From: Viridothelium virens
Taxonomy: Eukaryota; Ascomycota; Dothideomycetes; Trypetheliales; Trypetheliaceae
Assembly: GCA_010094025.1 (NCBI GenBank)
Contig: ML991783.1
Span: forward strand, 62,001-126,000
DNA: 64,000 nucleotides
Reading direction: 5' to 3'
In this document: positions 10,173 to 23,070 of the stretch, piece after piece
Position numbering within the stretch: the first letter of the stretch is position 1
How the letters are laid out: every line of letters begins with the position of its first letter
Translations under genes and position numbers: made by a program
The notes under the pieces: generated by a model
Databases searched by the model: none
Seen by the model: the letters and a program-made list of their open reading frames with translations, nothing else
What the model was told of the DNA's origin: nothing

Positions 10173-13100
10173 ATGATTTTGAAACCTGCTGGGACTTTTT
10201 CGAAGATGGCTTCTGGTGGTATCGCAGTCTTACAAGGCTTTAGTCGGGACAGAGACAGTGGCTATGGGTCGGAGAGGGACTTCCAAAATGCCAATGAATA
10301 CCAGAAAAAAGAATCCACTCATGAGCGTGAAGAATTGCCTCGGGCGGCAAGTTACACATATCTCCCGAAAGCCGAAGATCCGACATTCGATGTTTCTTCC
10401 TTGAAAGATAGCTTCAGTGAGGATGATCTCACGAAGCCTGGTGCAGCTGGATCGATCGACGGCGAACAGTACGACTCTTCTGGCGGTACGAGTCCTGAGA
10501 ATGAAGTAGACACGCCTTCAAACAAGCGAGAGACTCTTGAAGGAGCAGAACCTGCCGGTCCCCCAAAAGCGATAACTCACTCTATATCAGGAATAGGAGG
10601 GACAAATATGGTGCCGCTCATGGCAACACATGCGATTAATAAGATGCCCACGGCTCAAAAAACATCAGAGGCTAGCCAGAAGCTACGCAGAAGAACTTGG
10701 CTAGTTGGATCGCGGGGTACTTCTCCAACAAAGGCAAATGCAGAACAAAGTCATGTTGCAGACAGTGCTCCGGCATCGCCGGTCAAGAATCCCAAGATAC
10801 GGGAGCGCCGAATGAGCTTGCGGCGGCGTGACTCAACGAAATCCATGGGAAAAGAGAAGCAACAAGGGACGGAGGAGAATCAACCCCAGAAGTCTGGTAT
10901 AGAGAGGAAGGGCACGTTGAAGAAGGCTGGAAGACCCTTGTCACTGCTTTTATCCGGTTCTTCTGAAAAGAATGAATCTCATCGACCTCCAATCCCATCA
11001 CTTCCGAAGTCATTTTCGACTGATAGATTACCAACTTTAAAAACTCCCACTCCTGGAGTAGAGCCATTGCCCCCTATGCCAAGGCAAGTTTCTACTGAGA
11101 AGCTTTTGAAAGCCGAGTTCGGACGTAAAAAGGACGAGCTTTGGAGTGTCTTCCGGACCTTGGATGGCGAGTACCAAAAGTGAGCACCTGGTTCCTCTGT
11201 CAAACCTTGTTGCTAACAGCCAGAACCAGGTTCCAGTCGAAGTCTATAGCTCTTAAGCCTAATGTCGTACGGACATCTCTACTTCCTGTTTTACGGCAGC
11301 ATATCTCCAACACTTCTCATCGTAACCTCAGACCCGAGGATTTAGATAGGCGTTGTAATATTCTCAATAGGTGGTGGACAGGGCTGCTTGACATGCTGCA
11401 AGGTAGGAATAATCAATCTATCTCTGGAACAGATCGACCCGTAATTCTGGACGCCATCGCCAGCATTATGGAAAGGCCTGAGTGGAGGTCATACGGAACA
11501 CCTTTTTGTCCTCTAGATGACCGTATTCCTCAATCTCACACGCCTCGCAACAAATCTGCTACATCTTTATTGTCCGAAAACTCTGACTTTCTGGCCGAGT
11601 CCGTATATCATAACGTTCGAAATACATTTGTACAAAATCTGGTTGCTCAGATGGCCTTGGTTGTCGACAGGATGTCGCTGCGGAATGCTTCTGCAAGTCT
11701 TGTGTCGTTCTGTGGAAAAGCCTGCGCTTACGCATTCTTCTTTTGTCCTGGCATTGCAGACATTCTTGTTCAACTCTGGGACCTTCCGGCCAGTTTGTTG
11801 AAGCGCATTGTGGGATCAGAAGGGCCAGAAAACGATGGAGTTCTGCGAAAGGAACGATTCGATCAAATTATCTCCACCTTTCCTCCTTGCGTCCAGCATC
11901 TGGCCTTTACGTCTGTACCCAGTACGATGCGAGCTCTCAGAAGGTCAACACCGATTCCTATAGGAACCGCAAATGTCAATTGGCATGGATACTGGGTGAG
12001 TCGGTGGGCTGGAAGGGAAAGTGATCTTTTCTACGTCTTCGTCAAATACTATCATATACTTCTTACAGACTACCTTCCCCCCAATAGCAGTCGTTCTGAA
12101 AGACTCTGCGCCCCTGGTCTGGCCTTGGTACATGCACAGACACTTGCAAACCTCGACTCAACTGTGCACCGACAAGCGCCTCAAACACAAATTGATGGTA
12201 ACACTGGCGCATCGACCATCACTTTTGACGATGTTTTCTCCGATCCGGATGCTTCAACAACGCCAGTGCCTTTGCCGCCCACCAATGCGACAAGGTTGAT
12301 GGCGGAGAATCGACTGATTATGCTCATCAGAGATTTCTTATCCGAGAGGTCGGCGCAGTATCTAGCGGCGCGTCATATCTTTGCTCAAGCCTTCAACGAT
12401 ATCCTACGAGCTGCTGCTCAGAAGACTTCGCTTTTTGACCATAAAGCTTGCTATACTTTGTGCGACTTCCTTGAAGAAGCATTTTTCATCATAATACGTT
12501 ACGACAGTATGAGCCATGCTGACGAGTCCGTCTTGGATTGGCCATTTTGGTTGGAAGTATTCAAACAAATGGTTGCTAGTCAAAACACAATGACAGAGAT
12601 TCGACTATATGCTTTTCTTTACGGCTTGTGGACATCCATTGCAAGCGATCCTACACGTCAGAGGAAACTCTGTTTGGATTTTCTCCTGGAACCTTCGTTC
12701 TTCGAGGGCAGATTCAATCACTGGTGCCCTATGGTGCGTGCCTACTACATGCGGCTTCTTTGCTGGCGTATGGCAAGATTGGACAGCAGGGAACAGACTC
12801 GGTCCGACATTCGCATTCTGGAAGTCCTAGTCGAAAGACTACGAACTGTGTGGTCTCACTACATCTACCTCAAAGAGGAAGCGGAGGTAAAGGGTCGACT
12901 CATACCATCTACGGTACCTTGTAACCCTGCACCTCACCGTCGACTCTACATTGTTCGAACAGACACTCAAGTTGGCCCGGCGACTAACTTTCTCTCATTC
13001 GACGGCCTTGTCTCTCATGACCCAGTGTCCCCACCATCGCCGGTTACTCCACCGGATCGGCGCGACTCTACCTTGAGTTTCCTTGCCGAAACGGGTATGC

Positions 13101-13744
13101 GAACGCTATCATCTCTCACCAGTCGATCTGAGCCCGACTCTGAATCTACTAACCGCAGTAAATGGAATCTCTTCAAAAGCTTCATGAACTCATCCAAGTC
13201 CCGCTCTCGCTCGCAATCTCCTTCACCTTCCAGCCACAAGGACAAGGATCTGCAAGCCCGACCGCATTCCAGTACCCCAGACACAGGAAATCGCAGCCAT
13301 CAGTCTTCGAGCCTGACTAATGGGGCTAATGTTAAATTGAATTCTATTCTGACGAACGGCACGTCCCCAAAATCCAATGGCACAGCCACGGAAGCATCGG
13401 TCGGCAATCGTACTTTTTGTTTCAAATTCTCTCTGGAATGGCTCTCTAAGGCGTCACCAAACCCGCAAGCAATGCGACTCTATCCTCCTCGTTTACCAAT
13501 GCATGCACAGCTATTTTTGCAACAGCATTCGGTAAGTGCGAACGCACCCACACAATTTCGCACCCTAGAGCCGAAAGGGGAAGCAAAGGCGAGTAGCAGA
13601 TATGCGGGCCGAGCATTGGCTGAATGGGCTTTGATCGTTGGTGAATGCCAGGCATTTGTGGAAAGGAGAAAGAACGAGGGCGTACCTCTGGAGAAGGTAG
13701 AGGTTCCGAGCCTGGGGATAGAGACGTTCAAGAGACCGGGATAA
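10173..13744 (+). CDS. DUF1765 family protein
   Basis: Large fungus-specific protein of the DUF1765 family; its molecular role is not established. Two exons, 10173-11179 and 11224-13744, joined across a 44-base intron (GTGAGC...CCAG), give 1,175 residues. The first 330 residues are polar and low complexity, with Ser/Lys/Pro-rich and phosphorylation-like patches (RRMSLRRRDS). The conserved part begins around SVFRTLDGEYQKTRFQ and runs through a helical region containing CYTLCDFLEEAFFIIIRYD and WPFWLEVFKQM. A Ser-rich region (SKSRSRSQSPSPSS) follows, before a conserved C-terminal block with AEWALIVGECQAFVERRK. An alternative start at 10206 (MASGG) would shorten it by 11 residues; I cannot decide between them. 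The family assignment is from recall of conserved segments, not a search. Confidence 0.8.
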
Positions 13745-14210
13745 TGGCATTATAATGACAGAGCCGTCGTAGGCGTTGGCTCCGAATATTGCATTCTGGG
13801 ATGTCACTTTGCTCCACATAGGGTCTCGGTTTCGTTGCAACAGCACGCAATCTGCATGTCTGGGCGCTGAGCGCCTACAGCATGGTTTCTTCTTGATGAC
13901 TCTTTGGAGTTCTTAGGCGACTTCCATTTCCTCGGGAATCGGTGGCTGTTTTTTCGTTTTCGCATCGTTGAGGATTGTACCGCCGCCCTTTAGGCCTGGC
14001 TTTGACTTGGTGAGGTTCATAAAAATCCTGATTCCCCATATAGACCATTGTACATAGGAAGCAGTCAAATAAAGCAATCGGTCCTCCAGCCTTTGCAAAA
14101 ATCAAGGCTTTTCATGATGCACTATCCAGCTCTCGTGTTCGAGGTCTTGGTGCTTGAGCGCGATCATGTAGCACGGAAAGGCTCGCTTGCGAATCCAGGA
14201 TCGATACAAG
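13745..14210. other. Convergent intergenic region between the DUF1765 and COX16 genes
   Basis: Both flanking genes end here. A 61-residue frame on the minus strand (14098-13913), ending in a Lys/Gly/Pro-rich tail and with one hydrophobic segment (YVQWSIWGIRIF), could be a small membrane protein exon. I recognise no family and the region is equally explained as COX16 3' sequence. Confidence 0.4.
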
Positions 14211-14617
14211 TTACAGGATTCCGTCCGGCTCCCCAGGTAACCTTTTTACCCGCCGTTGCTCCCAATCGTCTAAATCTTTTGCAGCCAGTTTCTGTCCACG
14301 TCAGCCGTAGAATTGCAAGAAAAAAGCCTCATCCCATGTAAATGACGCACGTAGTATTCCTCCTTCATATCCACCCTTCTCCCTGCCTTGCCTATCCCCA
14401 AGGCCTCGTCCCGACTCATCTGCCGTACTTTGCGGTCGTGCTTCTCATACCGTAACGCCGTAGCAGGTGTCAGAAAGAAGGATCCAAGTACCATGACCGA
14501 AATAAATGGGAGGCCAAAGAGGAGGAAGGGGTGTTTATTCAGCGCCGAGCGGTACTTGGTAGGAAGGGCGTTGGTGGAGGTGCTGGTGGGGAAGGAGCGT
14601 CGCTGGAAAGTGGGCAT
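14211..14617 (-). CDS. COX16: Cytochrome c oxidase assembly protein Cox16, mitochondrial
   Basis: Small inner-membrane protein needed for cytochrome c oxidase assembly. Two exons, 14617-14351 and 14291-14211, with a 59-base intron (GTGCGT...ACAG), give 115 residues. An N-terminal Ser/Thr/Arg-rich region precedes a single membrane helix, HPFLLFGLPFISVMVLGSFF. Then come LTPATALRYEKHDRKVRQ, the EEYY|KLAAKDLDDWEQRRVKR segment across the intron, and the C-terminal GEPDGIL. All of these are hallmarks of Cox16. Reading through the intron would replace the conserved C-terminus with unrelated residues, so the splice is well supported. The gene is divergent from MEC1 with 284 bases between start codons. 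Confidence 0.93.
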
Positions 14618-14901
14618 GGCAGCAATGATCCTTCTGATGTAGAAGAGCCCAGTATTGTAGTTGGCAGATGATCGAAGAAGTTTCAGAATAGTGAACTAAG
14701 TTACAGCAGGTGATGTAATAGAATTTCCTGGTCAATCAGACGTCTCTTAGAGCTGGGCAGGATCTCATTCCGAGGGGTACCTCTTACCTTACCTTATCCC
14801 GCTACTCGAAAAGGATCACGTGAGAACGCGTTCACCGCGGACAGGAAGTAAATGCGCGTCATTGTCCTATTCGAACTTCTCATCAAGAAGCCTCCCAAAT
14901 C
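14618..14901. promoter_or_regulatory. Short divergent promoter of COX16 and MEC1
   Basis: Only 284 bases separate the two start codons, so both promoters and 5' leaders lie in this space. No TATA-like or named regulatory motif is evident. Confidence 0.6.
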
Positions 14902-17900
14902 ATGGGAGACACGTTCGGGCAGTTGCTCCAGGAGATTCTTAGCAACCCACCCTCTGAGGAGACTGATCTTGAGGCGAGTTACAAACTTTTGCGTGTGGTG
15001 ACAGAGGCTGGACTTGAAACTCTTCCACAGCATGATCCATTTACGCGCCGTGATCATCTCATCAAGCAGGCACAAGATAGTATATCTGTGATCGAGATTA
15101 CAGTACAACGGGCTCCAGCGCTCTTGTTGTATCCGAATCAAGGCTCTAATGAGTCTTCTCAATCACAGCTGTTTTTTTGGATTTTACCCAGGATCTTCGC
15201 TCTCCTCGGAAACCCACAGGCAGATGAGCTTCAGAGCGCACTTCAGCGCCTATTTTCAAGTCTCATCACCTCGTTAGTGGGGATCAGCCATCTCTGGCAA
15301 AATGCAGTGACGTATGTCAACGTTTACAGGTCATGCATAGATGGTGTGTTAGAGTCAATGAATGCGGACATAAATCAGCTGAATATGTCTCAGACCTCCT
15401 TTCTGCCTTACGAAACCTAAGCGAATCAGAATGTGACCGCCCTCTATCTATCGATCTTCCTCCAGCAGTCCCCCAGGATGGTGCTTTCTCTGCCTCACAT
15501 CAAAGCATCGCTCAGAAGCGAATTCCGCAATTTCATGTTTCTGAGACTATGCATGCATGTAAGCTTGCATTTTTCATGATTCAGGCACTCCTGGGCGTCT
15601 CTAAATCATGGAACGGAGTCTCAATACCGCAGATAGTCGTTCAAGACTTGAGAAACTGCGGCGTCGAATGGTGCTACAGCTTATTGCAGACATATCCCTT
15701 GTGGCATCTGTGGTTTGGATCAAGCCAGAGTACCGAAGCCTTCACAGAGTCTTACATCCGTCTTTTACGCTCTTTGCTCCCCACACAGGAACCTTTACGA
15801 CAAGCCAATGTATTAATGCAGGCCATTGCAACTGTGCTGTCTCGAAATTCTGAGGTGCCCTTACTCGGAACACTTCAATTAGAAATCGCTAAATCTATAT
15901 TCACGGTTTGGGAGTTGTCATTGGCCATGCATACCGTAAAACAACTATCTATGGACCACCTTACCCCGATTCTTCTCAAGGTTCAGACATCAACTTCATC
16001 AAGAAGAGGACTGTCGCCAGAGCTTAAGGTGTGAAACAGTCCGATTATCTTTGATAGTCCGTGGCTAAAGCATTGTAGTTAGTCATTCGGCATTGGCTGC
16101 AAAAGCATTCATCCGGAGATCAGGGGCTTGCGGAAGGTCTCTCCCAAAATTACGTAGATGAGGTTGGTATCATTAATTCTTCGAAAGACACGGAGTTTCA
16201 AGCGGCATTCTCCAGGCTAGGGATATGCCAGCCTTCCGAACATGAGAGTCGGCCTACGAAACGGGCAAAACTTACACAAATTACACAAAACAATGCTGCT
16301 GACAGCTATAACAGGCTCGAATGTGAAATTGGAAAGATTCTGGGTGAATCCGAGGAGGAACCCGTCAATACTGTTCGGGCTGATCTGACGTATGCTCTAT
16401 GCTCTATGGACTCGGTTTTGCGCAGTCGCTAATTGAAGCAAACAGCCCGCGGTTCCTGAATCTCCCAGAGGCTGAACAGATGGAGCTACTGAATATAGTT
16501 GCTCGGCTCCCTTGTGCGGCTTCAGTTCCTCAGAAGACACCAGAATCATCAATTTCGATACCAAATTGCTCCCGCTGTGATACCATTCCGTCATCGGAGA
16601 GTGTCGATGTCGAATTCAAGAGACTTACTAGACGAGCCTGGAAGGAGCAATTTTTTGACAAGTTCCAAGCTCAGATCCTGGAGTTTTTTACAACCTTAGT
16701 GTCGTCTTCCGAATTTCAGAAGACGACAAATCTACGTGTACAAGCCATGTTGGTAATCCGGAGACTCTTGCATCACAGTGAATTCACAGATTGCCTCGAT
16801 TTGAAGAGCAGCGCTGTTGGCCAATTTTGCCTCAAGTCCTTGCATAGTACGATCCGCGAGCTTCGAATTGTTGCTGGCTTTACGCTTTCCGCCTTCGTGC
16901 GGCATGAGGTCTGCGAGAAATACCGCCAAGACAATCGAGTGCTTGCTCTTGATTATCTACGACAACTGTCCAGCAGAGACGAAGTTAACTTGCTAGAAAC
17001 CATAGTCTTCGCTTGGGGTCAAGTTGCCCAGGTCTGTGGAGACGAAGAGCTCAATCTCGTGCTTCTCCAGTTGATTGATTTCCTTGGACATCCAAACCCA
17101 TTGATATGCGGACTCGCGTTCAATGAGCTTCAAAGATTATCCGAGGCTTTAGACAGTCATCCTGCGGAGCTCTTAAAACCATTTTCTCGAAGCATCAGCG
17201 TTTCAGTCGTCAAAGATCTAATTGGTCGTCCTCAGAAGGTACAACAACTGGCCGATCTACTTCAAATTAGTGTCAATCATTATCTCCTGGCTACGGAGCA
17301 TGAAACACTCCCGTTTCTGGTTTCAGCGAAGAGACGAGATATACTTGAGCGACTTGCAGCTGCGCACGGTCCAGAAACAACAATACAAGACGTTTGTATG
17401 CAACCACGAGCAAATCTCATTGCTATTCTGTCTCAGTTGCTTCTCGAGCCGGCTTCGGACATTCAGAGTGGTGTTATGACATCGCTCTGTGAAGTAGCAC
17501 CCGGGTTTGCCGAGTATGATTTGGCTAGTCTTGTCAAGTTGGATTCGATACTTATCATGTGTGAGATGCTAAAAGCAGCGGGTGACGCTGGTGCTCGTAG
17601 GAAGCCACAGGTAGGGACTCGATCAACTCTACTTAATCTCCATTGTGTTTCCATATCTGGAGCACATAAGAAATTTCGTGCCTCCCTCCGCCCCTTTCAG
17701 AACTTTGGCAACTCAAACTCAATCATTGCTTAGCGAAGGAAAGATGCACGTTGCTGATTGTGATAGGTACACCGATCGATTCAACAGATCGCGGCGCTTA
17801 CGGAGACAAGGCCAGCTAAGTCCGTTGCAAAGCAGAACCGAGCAATCTTAGGATTCTTTGAACAGCATATCCTTGGCATCATGGCTCATTTTTCCGATGT

Positions 17901-20900
17901 TATCGAGAAGGGACTAGCTATTCATCCAATGAACGAAAAGAGAAGCTGTATTCGAGCGATCGAGGAACTCGTAAGCCTCTCAGAAGGTCGAATCGGTATC
18001 GCTTTGCCGCAGGTATGTGAAGGATAACCCAACGCTGTCCTCTGTGCTGAAGAAAATAGATTCGGGCCTGTTTGCAGTCGGCTCTCGACATCCCAGCTTT
18101 GAAAGAATTGGCCTTCTCAGCATGGGCCACAATGGTAACCAAACTGGGGGACGACGACATATCCAACATCATTGATCATACCTTTGCCATCGTGGCTCAA
18201 AGCTGGGACACCTTCTCAGACAAGACTGCACAGAAGGCTTATGACACCATTTCGTTTCTTATCAAGAATCACGAGTCTCGGCTCCGGGAGTCCATCGAGA
18301 CAGTTCCCTCTCTGGCAGGCATCCCAGTATTTTCCAAAATCGAAGCGGAGATCGCACGTTTCAAGTCCTCAACAGATCTTGATAAGAAATACCTAGCATT
18401 TGCAAAGCGATGTTTGGACGAAAGCAGCGTTATTGTCGCACAAGCCCTGAAGGAATTGGAGCCGTTCTTAGAGAGTCATAGCCAATTCCTTCATGAGTCG
18501 GCCTCTAGTGAAGATCCCAACCCTCTTATAGGCGATCTCATTCGGTCAATTCTTGATGCATGTGTCACCTTTAAAGAAGACCGGCGAGATATTTCCATCG
18601 CCAGCGCTAGATGTCTCGGAATCATTGGATGTGTTGATCCTACCAGAATCGATAGCCTTCGAGAAAGGCGGGATATCTTAATATTATCAAATTTTGAGCG
18701 AGCTGCTGAAGCTATTGACTTCGCAGCCTTGCTCTTGGAGACGGTTCTCGTGAAAGCCTTTCGATCCGCGACCAATGCACGGGCTCAAGGGTTCCTGGCA
18801 TATGCGATGCAAGAGCTGTTAAGGTTTTGCGGATTTCACGAAAGTTTGACCCCTAAGTCGCGAAATGCAGATGACGACTCTCGTGCAGCCAGATGGCGGA
18901 AGATGCCGAGCTCTATCAGGACTACGTTGACGCCCTTCCTAAATTCTCGTTATCTCCTAACAAGCAATTTTGCACAAAAGGCAATTCAATCCTATCCCAT
19001 TTTCCGGAAAACCCTCACCCATAGCTTGTGGTTGAGGAGTTTTACGTCCGATCTCCTTCGAAAAGGCAAAGGAGACAATGCCGAAACAATATTCTCAATA
19101 TTGTCTCGGGTCATTCATGGGCAAGAAATCACGATTGCCGCGTTCTTACTTCCATTTGTGGTGTTGAACGTGGTAATAGGTGGGACAGACATTGAAGCCG
19201 AGAATATTCAGAAGGAGCTTCTAAGCATTCTGAGTGAGTCTATTGCTGCTAGCACTCAATCGGAGGTGGAAACCATCAAGCAGTGTAGTGAGGTAAGCAA
19301 ACGCCAACATCACCAGGGGTTGTGATAAGAAATGTCGTTACTCCAAGAGGCGGTCTGTCTTTAAAAGTCCTATGTTCTAGCCGTCCCGCAACACTGTCTA
19401 TTCGAGATGATAGACAAAGGCTGAACAGAATGAGGCATGGACTAGTTCAAGATCTTGAAACCTTGCATTTTTCACCGATGTCTCTTGTGACACTCGCTTG
19501 TGTATCTTCTGGGTCAAGCTGACATCTATAGAATGTTTTTCGGATTCTTGACTACATGTCCCGCTGGATGCAGGAGAAAAAGAAGATCTTAGCGCAAATC
19601 CAGTTGACAGCTGAACGACTCGGCAGCAGCCCCCCCGACGCAGAAATCATCAGAGATACATCTCAGATCAGCAGCGTCGAACGTATACTCTCCTGTGTGC
19701 CAGCAGCAGTGGTCTCTTCGCGTGCGATGGATTGCCGGTCATATGCGCGAGCTGCATACCATTGGGAGATTCATATGCGCCAGGAAGATGACAAGTGCTC
19801 TGCTCTGGGTCTGGAGTACTTATCGCCAAGTTTACACGAACATCTACAGGAAATATATGCACACATCGATGAACCTGATGCAGTTGAAGGCCTGTCAGCT
19901 GTGCTCGATTTCGTCAAACCTGAACAACAGCTGATGGAGTATGTTCGATTACAGCAATGGGATTCGGTGCAGGCCTGGTACCAGATCCATCATAGACGTG
20001 ATCCAGATAACGTCGATTTCCAGATTCAGCTTTCGCGAAGTCTCTACGAATCCGGACAGAATGGTATGGATGCCTCGACGCTTGATTGTGCTCTACCCTT
20101 GCTAATTGCATCAGATGCGCTGCTCGACATGATCGACCGGGTTCAAGGGCAAAAAGAAAGCTGCGCTCCTGAACTCCTTGCATACGCCGTGGAAACGTCA
20201 TGGGCGACTGGAAGATGGCAGGACCTTGAGAAATATCTTAAGATAGCACCTCAATCGGAATCGAAAGCTAGAGAAACGGAATTTGACATTTCCATTGCGG
20301 AGATCATCCATCATCTCCATCAAGGGGACTTCGATAGGGCTGAAAAAACGATTAGGTCTTCCCGGGAAGGAATCGTCAAAAGCATGTCCACTTCAGGTAC
20401 AAACTCCATTCAATCATGCCGTGATCAGCTACGAGGCTTGCACGTCCTGTATGAGCTGGAAATAATAAGCGGCCTGCCTGTCTCAAGAAGTAACGAGAGA
20501 AAGGTAGTCCGCGACAGGCTCGACCGGCGTCTACCTGTCCTCGGTACTTTTGTCAACGACAAGCAAGCCTTGCTCAGATTGCGGAGGACTGCGATGGAGC
20601 TTTCGAGGTGGGTCTGCTCAGCTTCTACAAGCATACGGCTGTATCTAATGATTCGCAGGCTGCAGTTCAACAATCTCGACCGAGCTTCTACATTCACCTC
20701 AAGCGCTCGAATTGCTCGAAAAGAAGGCAAAATGGGAACAGCGCGCAGTGCCATCATAAGCGCACAGAACCTTGAGGATGAATCAGCACTCATTGAACAT
20801 GCTCGAATGCTATGGAAAGATGGGCAGCATAGGAATGCAATCAAGATGCTGGAAGGCGCTATCGAATTAGAAGCTTTCCGACCCCTCGATCTTGATCCTG

Positions 20901-22891
20901 ACAAAGATACTTTGACCGAATCGATTCCCCCCGACCAGAATCTATTGACCGCGAGGGCTTTGCTTTTATGGGCAAAATGGCTGGACACATCAGGTCAGAC
21001 GCAATCACGTATAATCATTGAAAAGTACCAAAATGCTATCAGGGCTTTTGCGAGATGGGAGAAAGGACACTATCATCTTGGGAAGCATTACAATAAACTC
21101 CTCGAGTCCGAGAAAGCTCTCCCAGCTTCTAAGCAGAGCACAGCATTTCTTTGCGGTGAGACGGCCAAGCTCGTTATTGACAATTATACGCGATCCATCG
21201 CCTTCGGTAACAAATACATATATCAAACCCTCCCGCGAGTCATCACTTTGTGGTTGGAAGTGGCATCTGAAGCTCAGCAATCGACGCGCGCGACCGACTC
21301 AAACCACGACCAGCGCCAGAAAGTACTTGACGCGATCCACCGACAGCTTATGAAATACTGTAATCGTCTACCGGCTTTTCCCTTCTATACGGCTTTACCT
21401 CAGCTAGTCTCTAGAATCAGTCATCCACATCCGGAGACCTGGAAAGTGCTTCAATCGATCATCACCAAAATCATATCCCATCACCCGCAGCAGGCTATCT
21501 GGAGCATCATGGCTGTTGTCAGATCATCCAACCCTGAACGATGCAGTCGTGGACACAACATCATGAACAATCTCAAATCATCCTCCAAGAAAGGTAAGGG
21601 GGGAAGCAATGGGCTCGATCTTCGGTCGTTGATCAATCATGGTCAGAGGTTGTGTGATGCATTACTCAATGCCTGTGAAGTAGCCGTCGAACCCCGGACA
21701 AGCCACGTCAGTCTGTCTCGAAATCTTGGATTCCACCACCCGCTTGCTCCATGTCTATTGGTTGTACCGGTCGAGGCTCATTTCGCAGTCAGCTTGCCCA
21801 CAAAGATGCCTCAAGGTATCAAGAACCATAAGGCTTTCCCTCGGGAAGCAACTACTATTGCAGCATTCGAAGATGATGTCCTCGTCTTGAGCTCTCTGCA
21901 AAGACCCAGAAAACTTACTGTCCGAGGTTCTGATGGCAAGACATATGGCCTGCTCTGCAAGCCAAAGGACGATCTACGAAAAGATCAACGATTAATGGAG
22001 TTCAACGCAATGATCAATCGCGCACTCAAACGTGAAACTGAAGCAAGCAAACGCCGGCTTTATATCAAAACATACGCCGTGACACCGTTGAACGAAGAAT
22101 GTGGTGCTATTGAATGGGTCGAAGGACTTAAGCCCATCCGGGATATAATGCATCAGATCTATCGCAATCGGGCCGTGAAGGTGGACTACAATGAAATCCG
22201 CCACATACTGAACGCCGCCATCGCCGACAACAATGAGGCAACACTCAAAAAGTTTTGGGTCGAACGCCTCGTGAAACATTTTTATCCAGTCTTACACGAA
22301 TGGTTTGTGGAAAGCTTTCCAGAACCTGAGGCCTGGCTTGCTGCTCGCCTCCGCTATACCCGCTCATGCGCCGTAATGTCAATGGTAGGGCATGTTCTCG
22401 GTCTCGGCGACCGACACGGAGAGAATATTCTTCTGCAGGAAGGTAACGGTGGCGTTTTTCATGTTGACTTCAACTGTCTGTTCGATAAGGGCCTCACCTT
22501 TGAAAAACCCGAACTTGTCCCTTTCCGGCTCACACACAACATGGTTGACGCGATGGGTGCATATGGGTACGAGGGACCGTTCCGCAAGAGCGCGGAGTTG
22601 ACTATGAGGACCTTAAGAAGCTATGAAGATACATTGATGACAATATTGGAGACATTCCTTTACGATCCCACGCAAGACTTTATTGGAAGAAAGAATAGAA
22701 AGACAAGTGCCGCTGGTGTACCCGACACGCCAGGAGAGGTACTGGATAGCGTGCGTGCAAAATTGCGGGGGTTGATGAGGGGTGAGAGTGTACCATTAAG
22801 CGTTGAGGGACACGTGGAGGCTCTGATAAAGATGGCGGTTGATGAAAGGAACCTGGCGAGCATGTACATTGGGTGGTGTGCTTTCTGGTAG
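14902..22891 (+). CDS. MEC1: ATR-type checkpoint kinase (Mec1/UvsB/Rad3)
   Basis: Phosphatidylinositol-3-kinase-like kinase that senses RPA-coated single-stranded DNA with its partner Ddc2 and drives the DNA damage and replication checkpoint. I read eight exons: 14902-15343, 15394-16028, 16079-16389, 16446-17610, 17767-18012, 18060-19292, 19532-20607 and 20659-22891. All phases agree, giving about 2,446 residues (Mec1/ATR are 2,350-2,650). HEAT-like repeats fill the N-terminal half. A UME domain is visible around QNRAILGFFEQHILGIMAHF. The FAT domain follows. The kinase domain has VLGLGDRHGENILL (catalytic loop) and HVDFNCLFDKG (metal-binding loop). The FATC ends MYIGWCAFW, the ATR-specific tail. 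The 51-base intron at 20608-20658 is in frame and could be mistaken for coding. The introns at 17611-17766 and 19293-19531 are the least certain. The start is the first ATG of the opening frame. Confidence 0.94.
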
Positions 22892-23070
22892 ACACCGCTG
22901 GACTGCGAGCTCTCGAGTCTCAGTTGAGGATTATGGCACACAATATGAAGGTGACGATTGGCTGGGAAGAAGTAATGATTCTGCTCATGCTGCTCGGAAA
23001 GATGATTCCTCGCACACATGTCAAATTGCCATGCCCTCCTTGATAGATGCGTAGTTGTAAAGGCCACAAT

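Noticed and set aside
11141-11223. Independent start for the DUF1765 main exon at 11141
   Set aside because: The upstream exon joins in frame through a normal 44-base intron and carries conserved sequence across the junction.
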